The notes under the pieces were generated by a model. The model saw only the letters and a program-made list of their open reading frames with translations, did not search any database and had not been told where the DNA came from. A stretch of DNA of 64,000 bases, from assembly GCA_012845835.1 (NCBI GenBank), contig JABAKD010000008.1, positions 1,881,558-1,945,557 of the forward strand, in the 5' to 3' direction. Both the position numbers and the translations under genes were made by a program. Shown here in pieces: positions 41,338-52,018 of this stretch (the stretch's first letter is position 1; each line of letters opens with the position of its first letter). The stretch is from Undaria pinnatifida. Its lineage: Eukaryota > Sar > Phaeophyceae > Laminariales > Alariaceae.

Positions 41338-41670
41338 CTCGCACAAGTGGCTCTGTACCTCACTGACAAAAACACGCTTGGCGATTTTTTTGGCGCAGCG
41401 TAGCTACCCATCCCGTCGGGGATTCACGTTGGAAAAAGAAAACAGCACGAAAGGAAAGAAAGCCTATGACCGCGCATGGAACAGGGGGTCACTCAAGCAG
41501 GTGACCCCGAGCCGCTGCAAAAGAAGGCCCTTAAAAAGGGACCCTTATGGTAACCCTTATGGTACCGTAGAGGGGGGTCACTCAAGGGAGTGACCCCGAG
41601 CCGCTGCAAAAGAAGGCCCTTAAAAAAGGACCCTTATGGTACCCCTTATGATACCGTAGTTCTTGTTGCA
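41338..41670 (-). mobile_element. Family J element with duplicated palindrome block
   Basis: The left edge 'gtgcgacctctgtacctcac'-type sequence (41345-41395: 'ctgtacctcactgacaaaaa', 'cacgcttggcga') is the inverse of 63565-63610. GGGGTCACTC-AAGCAG-GTGACCCC (about 41485-41507) and GGGGTCACTCAAGGGAGTGACCCC-like sequence (about 41574-41597) mark two units of about 90 bp that also share 'gagccgctgcaaaagaaggc', 'ccttaaaaa'. Confidence 0.65.
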
Positions 41671-41911
41671 ACATACGATATACACTCTTGTATACAAGTA
41701 CCTAGGTGGCCTCTAGTGGACGTGGTAGTGACGTCACTGGGGCGAAATGGTTGAAAAAAACAACAATGTTTTATCACTGGATTTACCGGAAAGAAAGAAA
41801 TTCGGGGGGGGGGGGGGAGCCGTTACGCTGAAGGTTGTGTAGAAAGCACACCCTCTCAAATAAGACATCCAGCCGGGCTGGATCATTAGTCATGTATAAA
41901 TGTTTCTGACT

Positions 41912-42215
41912 TTTTTTTTTTCTCACACTTCTATTTTCCAGCTTCTGGACGGGCCGTGGTCACAGGTGTCGTCCCTTCTCCCCCTCAGTTCTTGCCTTCA
42001 ATTTTTATCGCCCATAGGGTTCAGCAATCCCACTGCTCGTCGATTTTTCATCGAGTGTTGCTAACTCACGCTGTCGCGCTTTCCGCAAGTCAATTTGTGC
42101 ACAAGAAAAAGTCCCAACGAATTAGTACAAGTATACACTCGGCGGGGCTCGAACTCACGAAACTGACCTATACCAGGCTCGAGGATAACCTGATACGCCA
42201 GCGGGGCGACCGGTA
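41912..42215 (-). mobile_element. SINE D, full-length minus copy with tRNA-like head
   Basis: The minus strand begins with a tRNA-like head (about 42215-42140; box A TGGCGTATCAGG and box B AGTTCGAGCCC, about 34 bp apart as in tRNAs). The SINE D body follows and it ends in poly-A (plus-strand T-run 41912-41921). It is nearly identical to the copy at 52728-53040, so both are young. The cloverleaf is incomplete (acceptor arms do not pair), so it is not a functional tRNA. Confidence 0.75.
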
Positions 42216-42239
42216 TATCTGACTATTGATAGTTGTCCT

Positions 42240-42592
42240 GTAGAAGCTGGTCGCCTCTGGTGGTCTAATGGTTAACCTCGGACACTGCTAAGGTTGGAGT
42301 CAGGTGTTCAAATCTCGGTATGGAGATTTTTATTTTCTAGAGACACCAGCTGCCGAACGCGCCTCACAGCGTCTGGGTAAGCACACTTCGACCCGAGGCG
42401 GCGAGGGAAGAAAGTGCTGAATTATTGTCGCGATAAAAATGATGAAACTGAAGGCGCGTACCGTAGTAGGGAGGGAGGAGAAGAGCTTGCTTTGGAAGTG
42501 ACCCCGGATTTGAGTTACGCCTTCTGTAGGGAGAAGTAAAATGAAAGTTGCCAAGGCAACAAACGGGATGAGCAAAGAGAAAAAAAAGCGAC
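42240..42592 (+). mobile_element. SINE D' with a different tRNA-like head
   Basis: Box A TGGTCTAATGG (42261-42271) and box B GTGTTCAAATCTC (42304-42316) are 32 bp apart, as in a tRNA. The T-arm and acceptor stem are degenerate. The body follows: 'ctgccgaacgcgcctcacag', 'gagggaagaaagtgctgaat', 'gtcgcgataaaaatgatgaa', 'gagggaggagaagagcttgc', then an A-rich tail (42579-42588). It points away from SINE D at 41912-42215, with about 45 bp between the two pol III heads. Confidence 0.7.
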
Positions 42593-42609
42593 CTTATATA
42601 GTAGTATTT

Positions 42610-42820
42610 TATAGTGGGAGAAAATTATGCAAATCGACGAGCAGTGGGAAAGCTGAACGCCTATGCCCGATGCAAAATGAAGGCTCGTAGCTTGGGGGGA
42701 GAAGGGAAGAAACCTGTTACCTGTGACCATGACCCATGACCTTGTCCAGAAGTTCTTTGAGGGTAAAAACCTCATACGTTGAGCAGGGAGGGACGTAAAA
42801 GTAATGGTGAAAAAAAAAGT
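42610..42820 (+). mobile_element. SINE D, truncated plus copy
   Basis: 'caaatcgacgagcagtggga', 'aagctgaacgcctatgcccg', 'aaaatgaaggctcgtagctt', 'ggggggagaagggaagaaac', 'cttgtccagaagtt' and an A-run tail (42810-42817). Head missing. The last ~40 bp ('gaaaaaaaagtgcctgatac', 'agaataca') are repeated once at 42848-42872. Confidence 0.65.
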
Positions 42821-43057
42821 GCCTAATACAGAATACACCGGATGATGAAAAAAAAGTGCCTGATACAGAATACACTGGAGAAGGAATCACACGCAGACGA
42901 AGCAGAATTAATCGGAACCAAACCGAATACCTTGTACCGCACGTCGAAACCTGCTGTTGCTGTACTATGCCATACCCATACCTGTCTGGACGGCAATGTA
43001 AGGACCGTTTGCTTCGGTGGGGTACCCGATTTTAGGACCCCCTCGGAACCGAAGATG

Positions 43058-43149
43058 TCCCTTTACAACTGGAAACCCGTTTTTGGGGACAAAATTACTT
43101 GGATTTAGGATTTAGTATAGGGAGGGGTTCGGGGGCTCTAAAGGGGTTA
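43058..43149 (+). mobile_element. Family B element
   Basis: 'ccctttacaactggaaaccc', 'gtttttggggacaaaattac', 'ttggatttaggatttagtat', 'gggaggggttcgggggctct', AAAGGGGTTAA. A 7-bp internal duplication (ggattta) makes it slightly longer. A minus-oriented B copy lies at about 43380-43467. Confidence 0.75.
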
Positions 43150-43301
43150 ACCGGTCAAGGCGTCCTTGGACTTATCATACTAGCTTTAGTGTGTGGAGTT
43201 CCTTGGCGGATGTCTGTCAGGGGTAAGGGCGCCGTCATCCCACGACTTGGCTCGGAACAGACCTGTGTTACCGCTCTCATATCTGTGTCGCTTTTATCTC
43301 G

Positions 43302-43317
43302 TACCAGGTACCTGGTA
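43302..43317. other. Double TACCWGGTA motif forming a 16-bp palindrome
   Basis: TACCAGGTACCTGGTA is a perfect palindrome made of two overlapping copies of the 9-mer TACCWGGTA. A comparable double (TACCTGGTACCTGGTA) is at 48628-48643. See the finding on the dispersed 9-mer. No gene is adjacent, so a regulatory role cannot be argued from position. Confidence 0.7.
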
Positions 43318-43894
43318 TTGGGAATCATGCACGTTTTAGAATAGGGGACACAAGGTGTGACAAGCCAATTAGACCGCTCCTAACCCCTTCGAAGCCCCAA
43401 CATATCTCCCTATACTGACTCCACGTAATTTGTTACCAACAGGTTTCAAGTTATAGTGGCGTTAAGTCCGTTTTCTCGTATTACCGACGGTCTTAAATCG
43501 GGTACCCCGTCGTAGTCATGTTAATACTCCCACAACCCCCGCATTTCCGGTCAGAGGTGGTACCATACAAAGCATAAGCATGCCATCCAGGTATATACTA
43601 AACAGAATATGATCCGACACACGACCCGAGGACCCACGCCCGCATGGGTAGGGTGGACCAGAACTGGACCAAGTCCGGCCGGAGGCTATTTTCTCACGGC
43701 CGGGGGGTTCGTTAGTGGGTGAGCTTGCGCAAGCCCCACGCTACGCGAAGGGATAGCCTTCGGGGTAGCTATCTCCACCGCACCTGGTCCCCAGGGATCA
43801 AGACGGGTCGACATATTCACGCATCCGTAAACAAAGGCAGCTTGCGATGCTGGAGTAGCAACGGGGACCGCCGGTAGGGACAGCTCGCACTGTC

Positions 43895-44040
43895 GCTACC
43901 ACGGGAACCGAGGGATGCGCTAGCTACAGTAGCGCTGGGTCGCGCATAAAATTGGGCTAAATTGACACACAACACACGCTTCGAAGTGTGAAAATAATTG
44001 GAAGTGTCTGCTTTGGGGCTACAAGAAAAAAAATGACGAA
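43895..44040 (+). repeat. Family Q repeat
   Basis: 'accacgggaaccgagggatg', 'cgctagctacagtagcgctg', 'ggtcgcgca', 'taaattgacacacaacacac' and 'gaaaataattggaagtgtc' recur at about 50430-50545. Fragments at 49790-49890 (inverted) and 5670-5755 share 'cctccggcggat' and 'ttttcatacacgtcgtgtgt'. Unknown class. Confidence 0.55.
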
Positions 44041-44279
44041 AACAGAACCGGCATGATAACAAGAAGCAGACCGGGACGCCGGGTAGAGGGTGTGATCATT
44101 ACGTAGTGTGTTCACCATCATGTTATTAATAGTGTCTCCCAGGCGCAACGGTGGGGCGGTGGGGGCTATGTATGATATACGACACACGCACCGCATTCTG
44201 ATACTACTACGTAATGAATAGAAGTTTTTTCTGTTTACCTTTCAAAATAGTACTGCTGCTGCAAACTTTTCCTGCCTTA

Positions 44280-45058
44280 GGCCATTTCTTATACAGTCGG
44301 ATTTGTCAGTCGAAAACGGCCTTTTTCGACTGAAGCCCAAATCGGGCATTCTTACACAGTCGGAAAAGGGCTTTTTCGACTCAACTTTTTTCGACTGAGA
44401 ATTTCGACTGGCGGATCCAGTCGAAAAACTCAACTTTTTCGACTGGATCCTGCAGTCGAAAAACTCGGTCGAAAAAGTTTTACACGTGTTTTTTTAACCG
44501 ATTGCATCGCTCATTCCACCACCAAACACACACACGGCCACGCGGCCACACACCCATACCAGGTACCACACTGCAGTATCATGCAAGGCGCTGACGCTGG
44601 CTTGGCTATCCCTGCTGTTGCTGCTCGCAGCAAGTCAGCGTGGCGCATTCCCAGTTCCGCTCGCCAGCAGCGTGTATCACACGACGGCCGCAGCGCGCGG
44701 TCTCGATCCCATGCTGCCAACAACGGCTGCGCCTGCTGCAGCTTTGGCGGCTCTCGGCTAAGTGCAACTCCACGAACGTAGCTTTGGCGGCTTTCGGCTA
44801 GGCCCAAAGCCACCAACTCGCTGGGACGAAGGTTCGTCGAGCCGTTGCTCGAGGAGACAGCGCGAAGCACATAGCTGCCAACCGATTTCGCCTGCTGTAC
44901 AGCAGTACTCCCTCACATCAACCGCCTCTAGGAGAGCATAAGAACTATAAAATCAACTCGACTGACGATAAGAAGGACCAGAAGAATCCAGTCGAAAAAA
45001 CGTCCAGTCGAAAAAGGCCGTTTTCGACCGGCGGAATCCGACTGCATAAGAAATGGCC
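44280..45058 (+). mobile_element. PIF/Harbinger-like non-autonomous DNA transposon (779 bp)
   Basis: Terminal inverted repeats start GGCCATTTCTTATACAGTCG at the left and, inverted, GGCCATTTCTTATGCAGTCG at the right; about 23 of the first 25 bases agree. The element is flanked by TTA at 44277-44279 and again at 45059-45061. A 3-bp TTA/TWA duplication with GGCC-type termini is typical of PIF/Harbinger (Tourist-like) elements. Subterminal sequence repeats TTTTTCGACTG and CAGTCGAAAAA many times (44300-44480, 44990-45025), likely transposase sites. The GC-rich interior (44580-44860) has frames of up to 119 codons, but none resembles a DDE transposase or a Myb-like protein. Confidence 0.8.
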
Positions 45059-45279
45059 TTATATATGCATATTAACAATACACGGTTGAAAATATCGCAA
45101 AATCTGTTCCTACCACTAACGAACACACGGTTGACACTATCGCAAAATCTCTTCCATCTACCAGGTATCATATTAATACGAGTGTTACACAGTTGACGGT
45201 ATCGCAAAATCTTTTGTTTTTTATCAATACAAACAGGCCCCATCCGCCGCGCGGTGGATGATGATTAAGAAAAAAAAAA

Positions 45280-45310
45280 GACGCGACACGACACGACACG
45301 ACACGACACT
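45280..45310 (+). repeat. (GACAC)n pentamer tract
   Basis: Six units of GACAC/CGACA. It is followed at 45350-45420 by a relative of the 12.1-12.3 kb duplication ('tttcgaactgcacccattcg'). 45420-45905 shows no gene. Confidence 0.75.
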
Positions 45311-45904
45311 ATTTCACAGCAGCTGCACAACGAGAGCAAACCAATTAACCTATTTCGAACTGCACCCATTCGGCGCGGGGGGTGACAATCTACCTCGAAT
45401 TAGTTTAGGATGAATTTTGCAGTGGTGTCGTAGGGGGTATTGCACCGACGACAGCAACAAACCCAGAACCGACTGACTGCCTCAGAGCCCAGTCCAGATC
45501 TCGCGCGGGAGGTTATGTCTGCATGTCGACATATGTCACACAATTGTGATCGATCACACCACAGATAACCGCCAGCACGTGGGCAATCGTAGCTTCAAGG
45601 TGAAGTTACTTGATTACGCAGTATGTGAAACTCGTTTCTTTGTATGCTACCAAAGCAAGTGGGGGTGATGGGTGATGTGGTGTTACAGAGCCAAACAAAT
45701 ATTTAATACTCCTGCGTATGATTATTGTAAATTAAATACTTGCAGTGAGTATCGACCCTAAATTTGTCAAAGTATCTACCCTAAATTTGTCGAACTCACA
45801 GCTGACGTTATCAGAAGCACGTTTTACAAAATACCTGATACTAAATACAGCTGTAAAAACTGAATGCCAGTAAAATATAGACTCTAAAACATACCTGGTA
45901 CCAC

Positions 45905-46350
45905 GTACACATATGATATTATAAAAATAAAAATACACTCCAGCTGTGAGATCGAATATTTTGTCGAAACTCATCTTTGCAAGCTGTGTGTGTGATACTC
46001 CGATCGCGCGTATTACGAGTTGTGTGTCCTCATTAAGGATATAGGTCGGCGACTCCCCTTGCAACTACAGCGTAGCTATCAGGGTCAACAGGGTGATGTT
46101 AGTCAGTCTGTGCGCGGAAACTACAAAACCCGTTTTTGAGGGGGACAAAATTTGGCAGCTGTGGAAGGAAAGGCATCAGTTTATCAAGTGAGTCCTGCAA
46201 GTCCAATGACCGGTGAGGGGAGGGGGCCTGGGTTTGATCAAGAGGGAGCGGGGACGGGACGGGCGGGAGCAGCCCACTCCGTGCTTGGCAACTATAAATC
46301 CTATACTGTAAGTAGTACAACCAGCGAGGAGAGGGCGGAGCGTTCGACGG
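45905..46350 (+). repeat. Family C element plus second partial unit
   Basis: A full set of C landmarks from 'attataaaaataaaaataca' (45919) to 'caagtgagtcctgcaagtcc' (46187-46205) and 'ggtgaggggagggggcctgg'. The distal part repeats at about 46260-46345, as in the copies at 950 and 47400. A G-run (46356-46365) follows. A C-type core fragment lies at 46655-46750. Confidence 0.75.
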
Positions 46351-46775
46351 GTTGGGGGGGGGGGGCGAAAGGTTTTTTTTTTAAATCATGTCGCATAGAT
46401 GTAGGGGTTTGCTATACGCGTGCTGCTAGGTCTAGGCGATGGCGCGGGTGGTGGGGAAGGAGGGAGCATTGGGGGGGGGGGTGAATTGGAGCAGCGGCTT
46501 GGATGGCTCTAGAAAGATGATGAGGTGATATCCAGTGCGTGGAAGTGTTCATTACTCAGGCGGATTTCGATGTTAGGTGGGGCGTTTGAGCAAGAGGGAG
46601 CGGGAAAAGAAGGATAATATGTATTCGATTTACATCGGAACGGCATCTACGCTAAATTTTAAAAAAATTTCAAGGACGTCAGCCGTGAGTTCGATGAATT
46701 TCGGGTCAATACTCATCTTTGCAAGCTGCGTTGTTGGTATTTGTAATATACTACGCTATATTGTCGGAGGGCAAA

Positions 46776-46917
<142 letters not shown>

Positions 46918-47399
46918 TGTACATATAGACTATGTATAACAGATCTAAAATTCCACGCGGCTTAGTTTCAACTATTCAATCGGTCGTACTCACAGCTGAC
47001 GTTTTCCAATTATTTTAAAAAAATGTATATGGTCAGGTAGGTATACGACTTGACATTTTTTCTCTTTTTCTTACCTTGCATCCTCTTCTTGTCTTGTCTT
47101 TTCTCTCCTTTCTTTCCTTTTGCGTTTTTCGCCTTCTTGTCTCTTCTTTCCTTCATCCTCGTTTCTTTTCTTTTCTTTGTTTCTTTTTCCAATTGACTTG
47201 CGTCCGTCGTGCGTATGCGTAGTGATAGGTACTACATGCAAAATATACGTGGAAGTCTTTCTTGGGTGGCAAACGGTAAAGTCGGTTCTTCCAGGCGCGA
47301 GTAGTGAGCCGTATGCACCAGTATGGACCTGGCACATCGTAGGCTGACTCCCGATTTCACTTTGTATGTTTCTGGTGGAGGCATGAATTACGTCAGCTG

Positions 47400-47890
47400 T
47401 GCTATATTTTAAAAGATGAAAATACACTCCAGCTGTGAGATCGAATATTTTGTCGAAACTCATCTTTGCAAGCTGTGTGTGATACTCCGATCGCGCGTAT
47501 TTCGGGTTGTGTGTCCTCATTGAGGATATAGGTCGGCGACTCCCCTTGCAACCACAGCAGTGTAGCTATCAGGGTCAACAGGGTGGTGTTAGTCAGTCTG
47601 TGCGCGGAAACTATAAAACCCGTCTCTGAGGGGGACAAAATCTGACAGCTGTGGAAGGAAATCCATCCGTCTATCAAGTGAATCATGTGAGTCGAATAAC
47701 CGGTGAAGGGAGGGCGGAGTTTTGAAGAACGTGGGGGCCTGGTTTTGATCAAGAGGGAGCGGGGTTGGAGGGGGGGGGAAGGGGGGGGGGGGGGTGGGGG
47801 AAGGGGGCGGACGGGCGGGCAATTTGTGCGTGGAAGCTACAAATCCTCTAAGGGGATAAATCTGACGGTTTTGGGAAGAAAAAAAAAATA
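47400..47890 (+). repeat. Family C element with G-rich tail
   Basis: C landmarks from 'attttaaaagatgaaaatac' to 'caagtgaatcatgtgagtcg'. It is followed by 'gggggcctggttttgatcaa', 'gagggagcgggg' (shared with 46225-46255) and a G-rich tract at 47768-47812. A partial second unit lies at 47820-47880. Upstream, 47300-47390 ('accagtatggacctggcaca', 'tcgtaggctgactcccgatt', 'gtttctggtggaggcatgaa') recurs at 33470-33560 and, inverted, at 35055-35125. Confidence 0.75.
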
Positions 47891-47904
47891 TATATATATA
47901 TATG

Positions 47905-48014
47905 CGTGTACAACCTTCGGTTTGTTTGTGTTTTTCCCCTGGGGTATGCCTCAGCTCCAGAGTGACTGGAGCCTGTCCTGTGACCACGGACTTGATTATG
48001 CGCGTTGATGTGAG

Positions 48015-48075
<61 letters not shown>

Positions 48076-48078
48076 GCA
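47905..48078 (+). mobile_element. SINE-like F module with (CAA)n tail
   Basis: 'accttcggtttgtttgtgtt', 'tttcccctggggtatgcctc', 'agctccagagtgactggagc', 'ctgtcctgtgaccacggact', 'tgattatgcgcgttgatgtg', 'agaa', then about 22 CAA triplets. Other F copies (33831, 62168; inverted 34918) also end in CAA-type repeats, so the microsatellite is the element's tail. Confidence 0.6.
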
Positions 48079-48699
48079 ATGAAGACTTGATTATGCGAGC
48101 AAATGTGAGAACAAAAACATGATACGATATGGTCAGGGATAAAATGGAAACGAAAGCAATGTCATTATGGTCAGGTATAAAATGAAAACGAAAGCAATGC
48201 CATTGCAACGAAGGAGCGACGGTGAGTTTGTGAGGAGAGGTGTCGCTTGTGGACCACATTTACGGTCTGCGGCGCATAACCACAAAGCATTACATCACGA
48301 TTGATCATTTTACAGCCTTACGCCGTCGTCCCGCAGACTGCGCCATGTAGCGGTCGGAATGGCCACAAATATAGTGCAGTAGTAGTGGGTTTCCCAATTT
48401 AATAGCACCGAAGAGAAGAGCATTCGGGACTTGAGCATTTTACAGTGCCGACCCCCCGTCGTATTCAAGTTCTGAGTGATTTGTCCCCAAAACACGGGTT
48501 TTCAGTGATGAAATGGCGGTCAAAACAGCATGTCCCGACATTCTGAAAGCCATATATTGCCCATTACAGATAAGAGCAATACTGCCTACTTCGGTTTGTC
48601 ACGGGGTGCTCGAGGTACCCACTGCTGTACCTGGTACCTGGTACACATGAGATGCCTTCCTTGTAACACATGTACACATCAACACATTATAACTCCGCC

Positions 48700-49010
48700 C
48701 TTCCCTCACCGGTTATTCGATTTACAGGATTCACTTGATAAACTGATGCATTTCCTTCCACAGCTTCTATATTTTGTCCCCCTCAAAAAAGGGTTTTATA
48801 GTTTCCGCGCACAGACTGACTAACACCACCCTGTTGACCCTGATAGCTACACTACCTGTAGTTGCAAGGGGAGTCGCCGACCTATATCCATATGACGACA
48901 CACATCCCGTAATACGCTCGATCGGAGTATCACACACAGCTTGCAAAGATGAGTTTCGACAAAATATTCGATCTCACAGCTGGAGTGTTTTTTTATTTTT
49001 ATATTATATA
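48700..49010 (-). repeat. Family C element, minus orientation
   Basis: The landmarks of family C in reverse: 'aggattcacttgataaactg', 'atgcatttccttccacagct', 'ttccgcgcacagactgacta', 'acaccaccctgttgaccctg', 'atcggagtatcacacacagc' and 'gatctcacagctggagtgtt'. About 310 bp, full length. Confidence 0.75.
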
Positions 49011-49139
49011 CCGCGCAAGTATGGTCGCCTGGTATATATGGAGACGTATGCGATGCACACGCCAGCTATTAACGATAGTGGACACACAAACACGTGTTGC
49101 ACAATCTCAATAATGCACCAAAGGTCGCAATACCAGAGT

Positions 49140-49400
49140 ACTCTATCATCTTTATTGTTGATGTTCTTGAATTAGCTCATCGCCGGAATCGAGTCCGTGG
49201 TCAAATGACAAGCTCTAATCGCTCTGGCGTGGAAGATATCACACGCAGTCGAGATCTCTCTTTAGTGCGGTGCCTCTTCCAAATGACAGTACCCGCCTTA
49301 AAGTGGGACGCAGCACTATCCCGGGGTATACTAAATAGTTCAGTACTCTGTACGACGAGGCCATGAGAAGTGATTGTCACCGCACTAAACTGGGCCACGC
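49140..49400 (+). repeat. F fragment (minus) and family O copy 2
   Basis: 49185-49235 ('cgagtccgtggtcaaatgac', 'aagctctaatcgctctgg') is a diverged inverted F module. 49285-49400 matches family O at 3170-3310. No gene in 49400-50200. Confidence 0.5.
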
Positions 49401-50199
49401 GCTAATAATTAAAAGGTGCCGCACTATTTAACTGTTAACACGGCACGACGACTGCTGTGTATGATACCACGTACACAGCAAACAGAACGCAATCACAACA
49501 CACAAACGCACGCTTGCTGGCTGCGCTGTGGTCGTCTTTTTTGGTGGTGTAAATGCATTACATTGGTCCCTCCCTCCACCTCCATAGCGAAACATAGGTA
49601 GTGTCGGTTGTCCGCTATATAATAGCGCCTGTGCAATCGCCTGGCACAGGTCGGAACAACCACTTCAGTACAGGCAGTATGCAGAATAGCCCGGCCGCCG
49701 CAATAGCGCCCGTTTTTCCGGCTGGCCCATACCAACCCTAAACGTACATAAAGGGAAGACCGCTATTGATACTATAATACCTTTTTTTTTAATCCTCCGG
49801 CGGATGGGGAAAAATACGAAGTAAAGATAAAGCTGACCACACTTTCCACGTATTTTCATACACGTCGTGTGTCGATTAAACTCAAAGATTATACAAGATA
49901 CCGGTCATACTACTGTCCGAACGTACTTCCGAATGGAACAGGCCCATCTTCGTTGATTTTTTAACTGGTGCTCACTACTATAACAGCATCAACAGACAGT
50001 TCCTCCTCTCCGGACGGCTGAGCGGGCTCGGATGCCTGAACTATTACACCAGGTACGATATTAATACGAAATGATCGATGTTCGATCGGGGTGCGTAGTA
50101 GCTACACAACCAGTATCATGCCCAACTTGTCATACCTTGTATTTTCTTCAAATAACATCATATAGTCTATACATACGGCAAATAGAGCATGTGCATCAC

Positions 50200-50290
50200 A
50201 ACACAGCAGTAGTAGTAGCAGCAGCAGCTGCTGCAGCAGTAGCAGTAGCAGTAGCAGTAGCAGCAACAAACAGCTGCTGTTATTCTACTC
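50200..50290 (+). repeat. (CAG/TAG)n triplet array
   Basis: About 25 triplets of GCA/GTA/TAG type. Frames through it (poly-Ala, poly-Val, Tyr-Cys) are artefacts. A family Q copy follows (50430-50580), ending in an A-run of about 19 (50575-50594). Confidence 0.85.
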
Positions 50291-51236
50291 ACGTACAGGA
50301 CAGCGGTATTGAGTTGATGTCGCGATGTGGTGCACACACCACCTATCCAAGTATTGATACCTGGTAGTATTATTAGTATTAATAAGGGCGAAGACACGAA
50401 GACCACTAATAGGAACAGCTTACGCTATACCTACAATGGGACCCGAAGGGTGCGCCAGCTAGCGTTGGGCTGCGAAAGCAACTGAGTTAAATCGACACAC
50501 GACGCGTATGAAAATACGTGGAAGTGTGGTGAGCTACGTAAAGCTTTATTTTTCCCCATCCGCCGGAGGATGAAAAAAAAAAAAAAAAAAAAAAATGGCC
50601 CCTCGTACACGAAACATGTGCTTCATTTGGAACGCGCGAGCGACTTCAAAACTAGGTCCAAAACAACTGACCACGAGTACAACTAAACTGCTGCTTGCTG
50701 CTTTTGCTGCTTTTTACTTCGATGGCCCTGCTTGCTCTCTGACGTCTATCGGTATCTGGCCGTCATATTCATATGTACGGCAGGTGAAAATACGAGTACC
50801 GAGCACTACTAGTATTGTTGCAGTACGGCTGTCTCTGACCATACTTGCACATCAATCATACTGCTACTATTGGAAAAATAAATGGTACCGGTAAAATGCT
50901 TGTGTTCGCTCCAAGACGCACGTACACGTGGGTGACCTGGCCTTCTCTGAGCCCGAAAATACTTAAGGTACTTAGCCTATGCGCAGCAATAGTTTCGGGG
51001 AACAACCCGGGCTCTCTTTTTTGTGAACAAGGTTAGTCTATAAGGTAATCTCTATTTTGGGATTGCACGCAGGGGACAGAAGTAAGCGCACTGGTCGCAC
51101 GGCACGTAAAAGGCCGGTGCCATTGCGACCGTCATGGGTCTCGCAGCTGTGGTAATAATGTTTTTATCGCGTAGGGACATACATGGAGAGGTGGAGAGAG
51201 AGCGTCGGATGACGCCCGCACAGCTATCATCCTCTC

Positions 51237-51560
51237 TTGCGATGCGTGTGGGTTTTGGCTGTGTTCAACGAACGTACCGGCCAGTCACAGCAGGCAGCAC
51301 GAGAAATACAAGCAACTCTTGTTGCAGTCTCTCGGCTATTAATAGACAAGGCACCTTTTGTACCTGATACCTCTGCTGTTCTGTCACCATGTTGCCATGA
51401 ATGGTGGTATGGTATTGTACTAGCTACTGTTGTAATAGATCCACTCTCACATGCATCAAAGATGGCGCTCAATCAAGCCTACACAACGTACGGGCTACAT
51501 GATACATGTATTAACAGGAACTACGATACGAATGATACAAATGTCTTAGTCTGGGTATGA
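51237..51560 (+). CDS. Hypothetical ORF (107 aa)
   Basis: The frame begins MRCVWVLAVFNERTGQSQQA and continues with balanced composition (AREIQATLVAVSRLLIDKAP, then VLSPCCHEWWYGIVLATVVI), including a short hydrophobic segment (residues about 57-68). It overlaps none of the repeats I identified and ends at TGA. No splice sites or homology recognised. It could be a small gene, an exon or chance. Confidence 0.25.
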   Translation: MRCVWVLAVFNERTGQSQQAAREIQATLVAVSRLLIDKAPFVPDTSAVLSPCCHEWWYGIVLATVVIDPLSHASKMALNQAYTTYGLHDTCINRNYDTNDTNVLVWV

Positions 51561-52018
51561 CAAGAAAAAATATTTTTCATTAGAAATTAAACTGCATAAA
51601 TATCATATTGCTGCTGACTTTGTTGGAAACATCCTCCGCATGTACTTTATACACTTGACGATAAAACATGCCGAAATCAATATAATAAAAGTTCAAGCGC
51701 GAAAAGCACCGTGCACAAAAAAGAAAAAAGGACACTACACAACACACAACACAGAACAAAGACACGACACAACACACAACACACACAACTGATAAATAAC
51801 GATAGGAAAAAAAAACAACTTGAAAAAATAATCACGCAAAGAAAAAACTCCCTCTCTCGTGGTGTGCACACGGGCAGCAGCACAGCAGCAGCAACACCAC
51901 CACTACAGGAAGCAAGTGCGATTAGACATGCAAAACGTGAACAAGCACATATCTCACTAGTAGGATGCGTTGGCGTGGTACATGTAGGGCGCATCCCCAG
52001 CAGCAGTGATACCCTCAC

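Noticed and set aside
42140-42320. Functional tRNA genes at the two box A/box B sites
   Set aside because: Acceptor stems do not pair and T-stems have mismatches; both are followed by SINE bodies and A-rich tails.
44511-44870. Transposase gene inside the Harbinger-like element
   Set aside because: The 119-codon minus frame has no DDE or Myb-like motif and reads like chance openness of GC-rich DNA.
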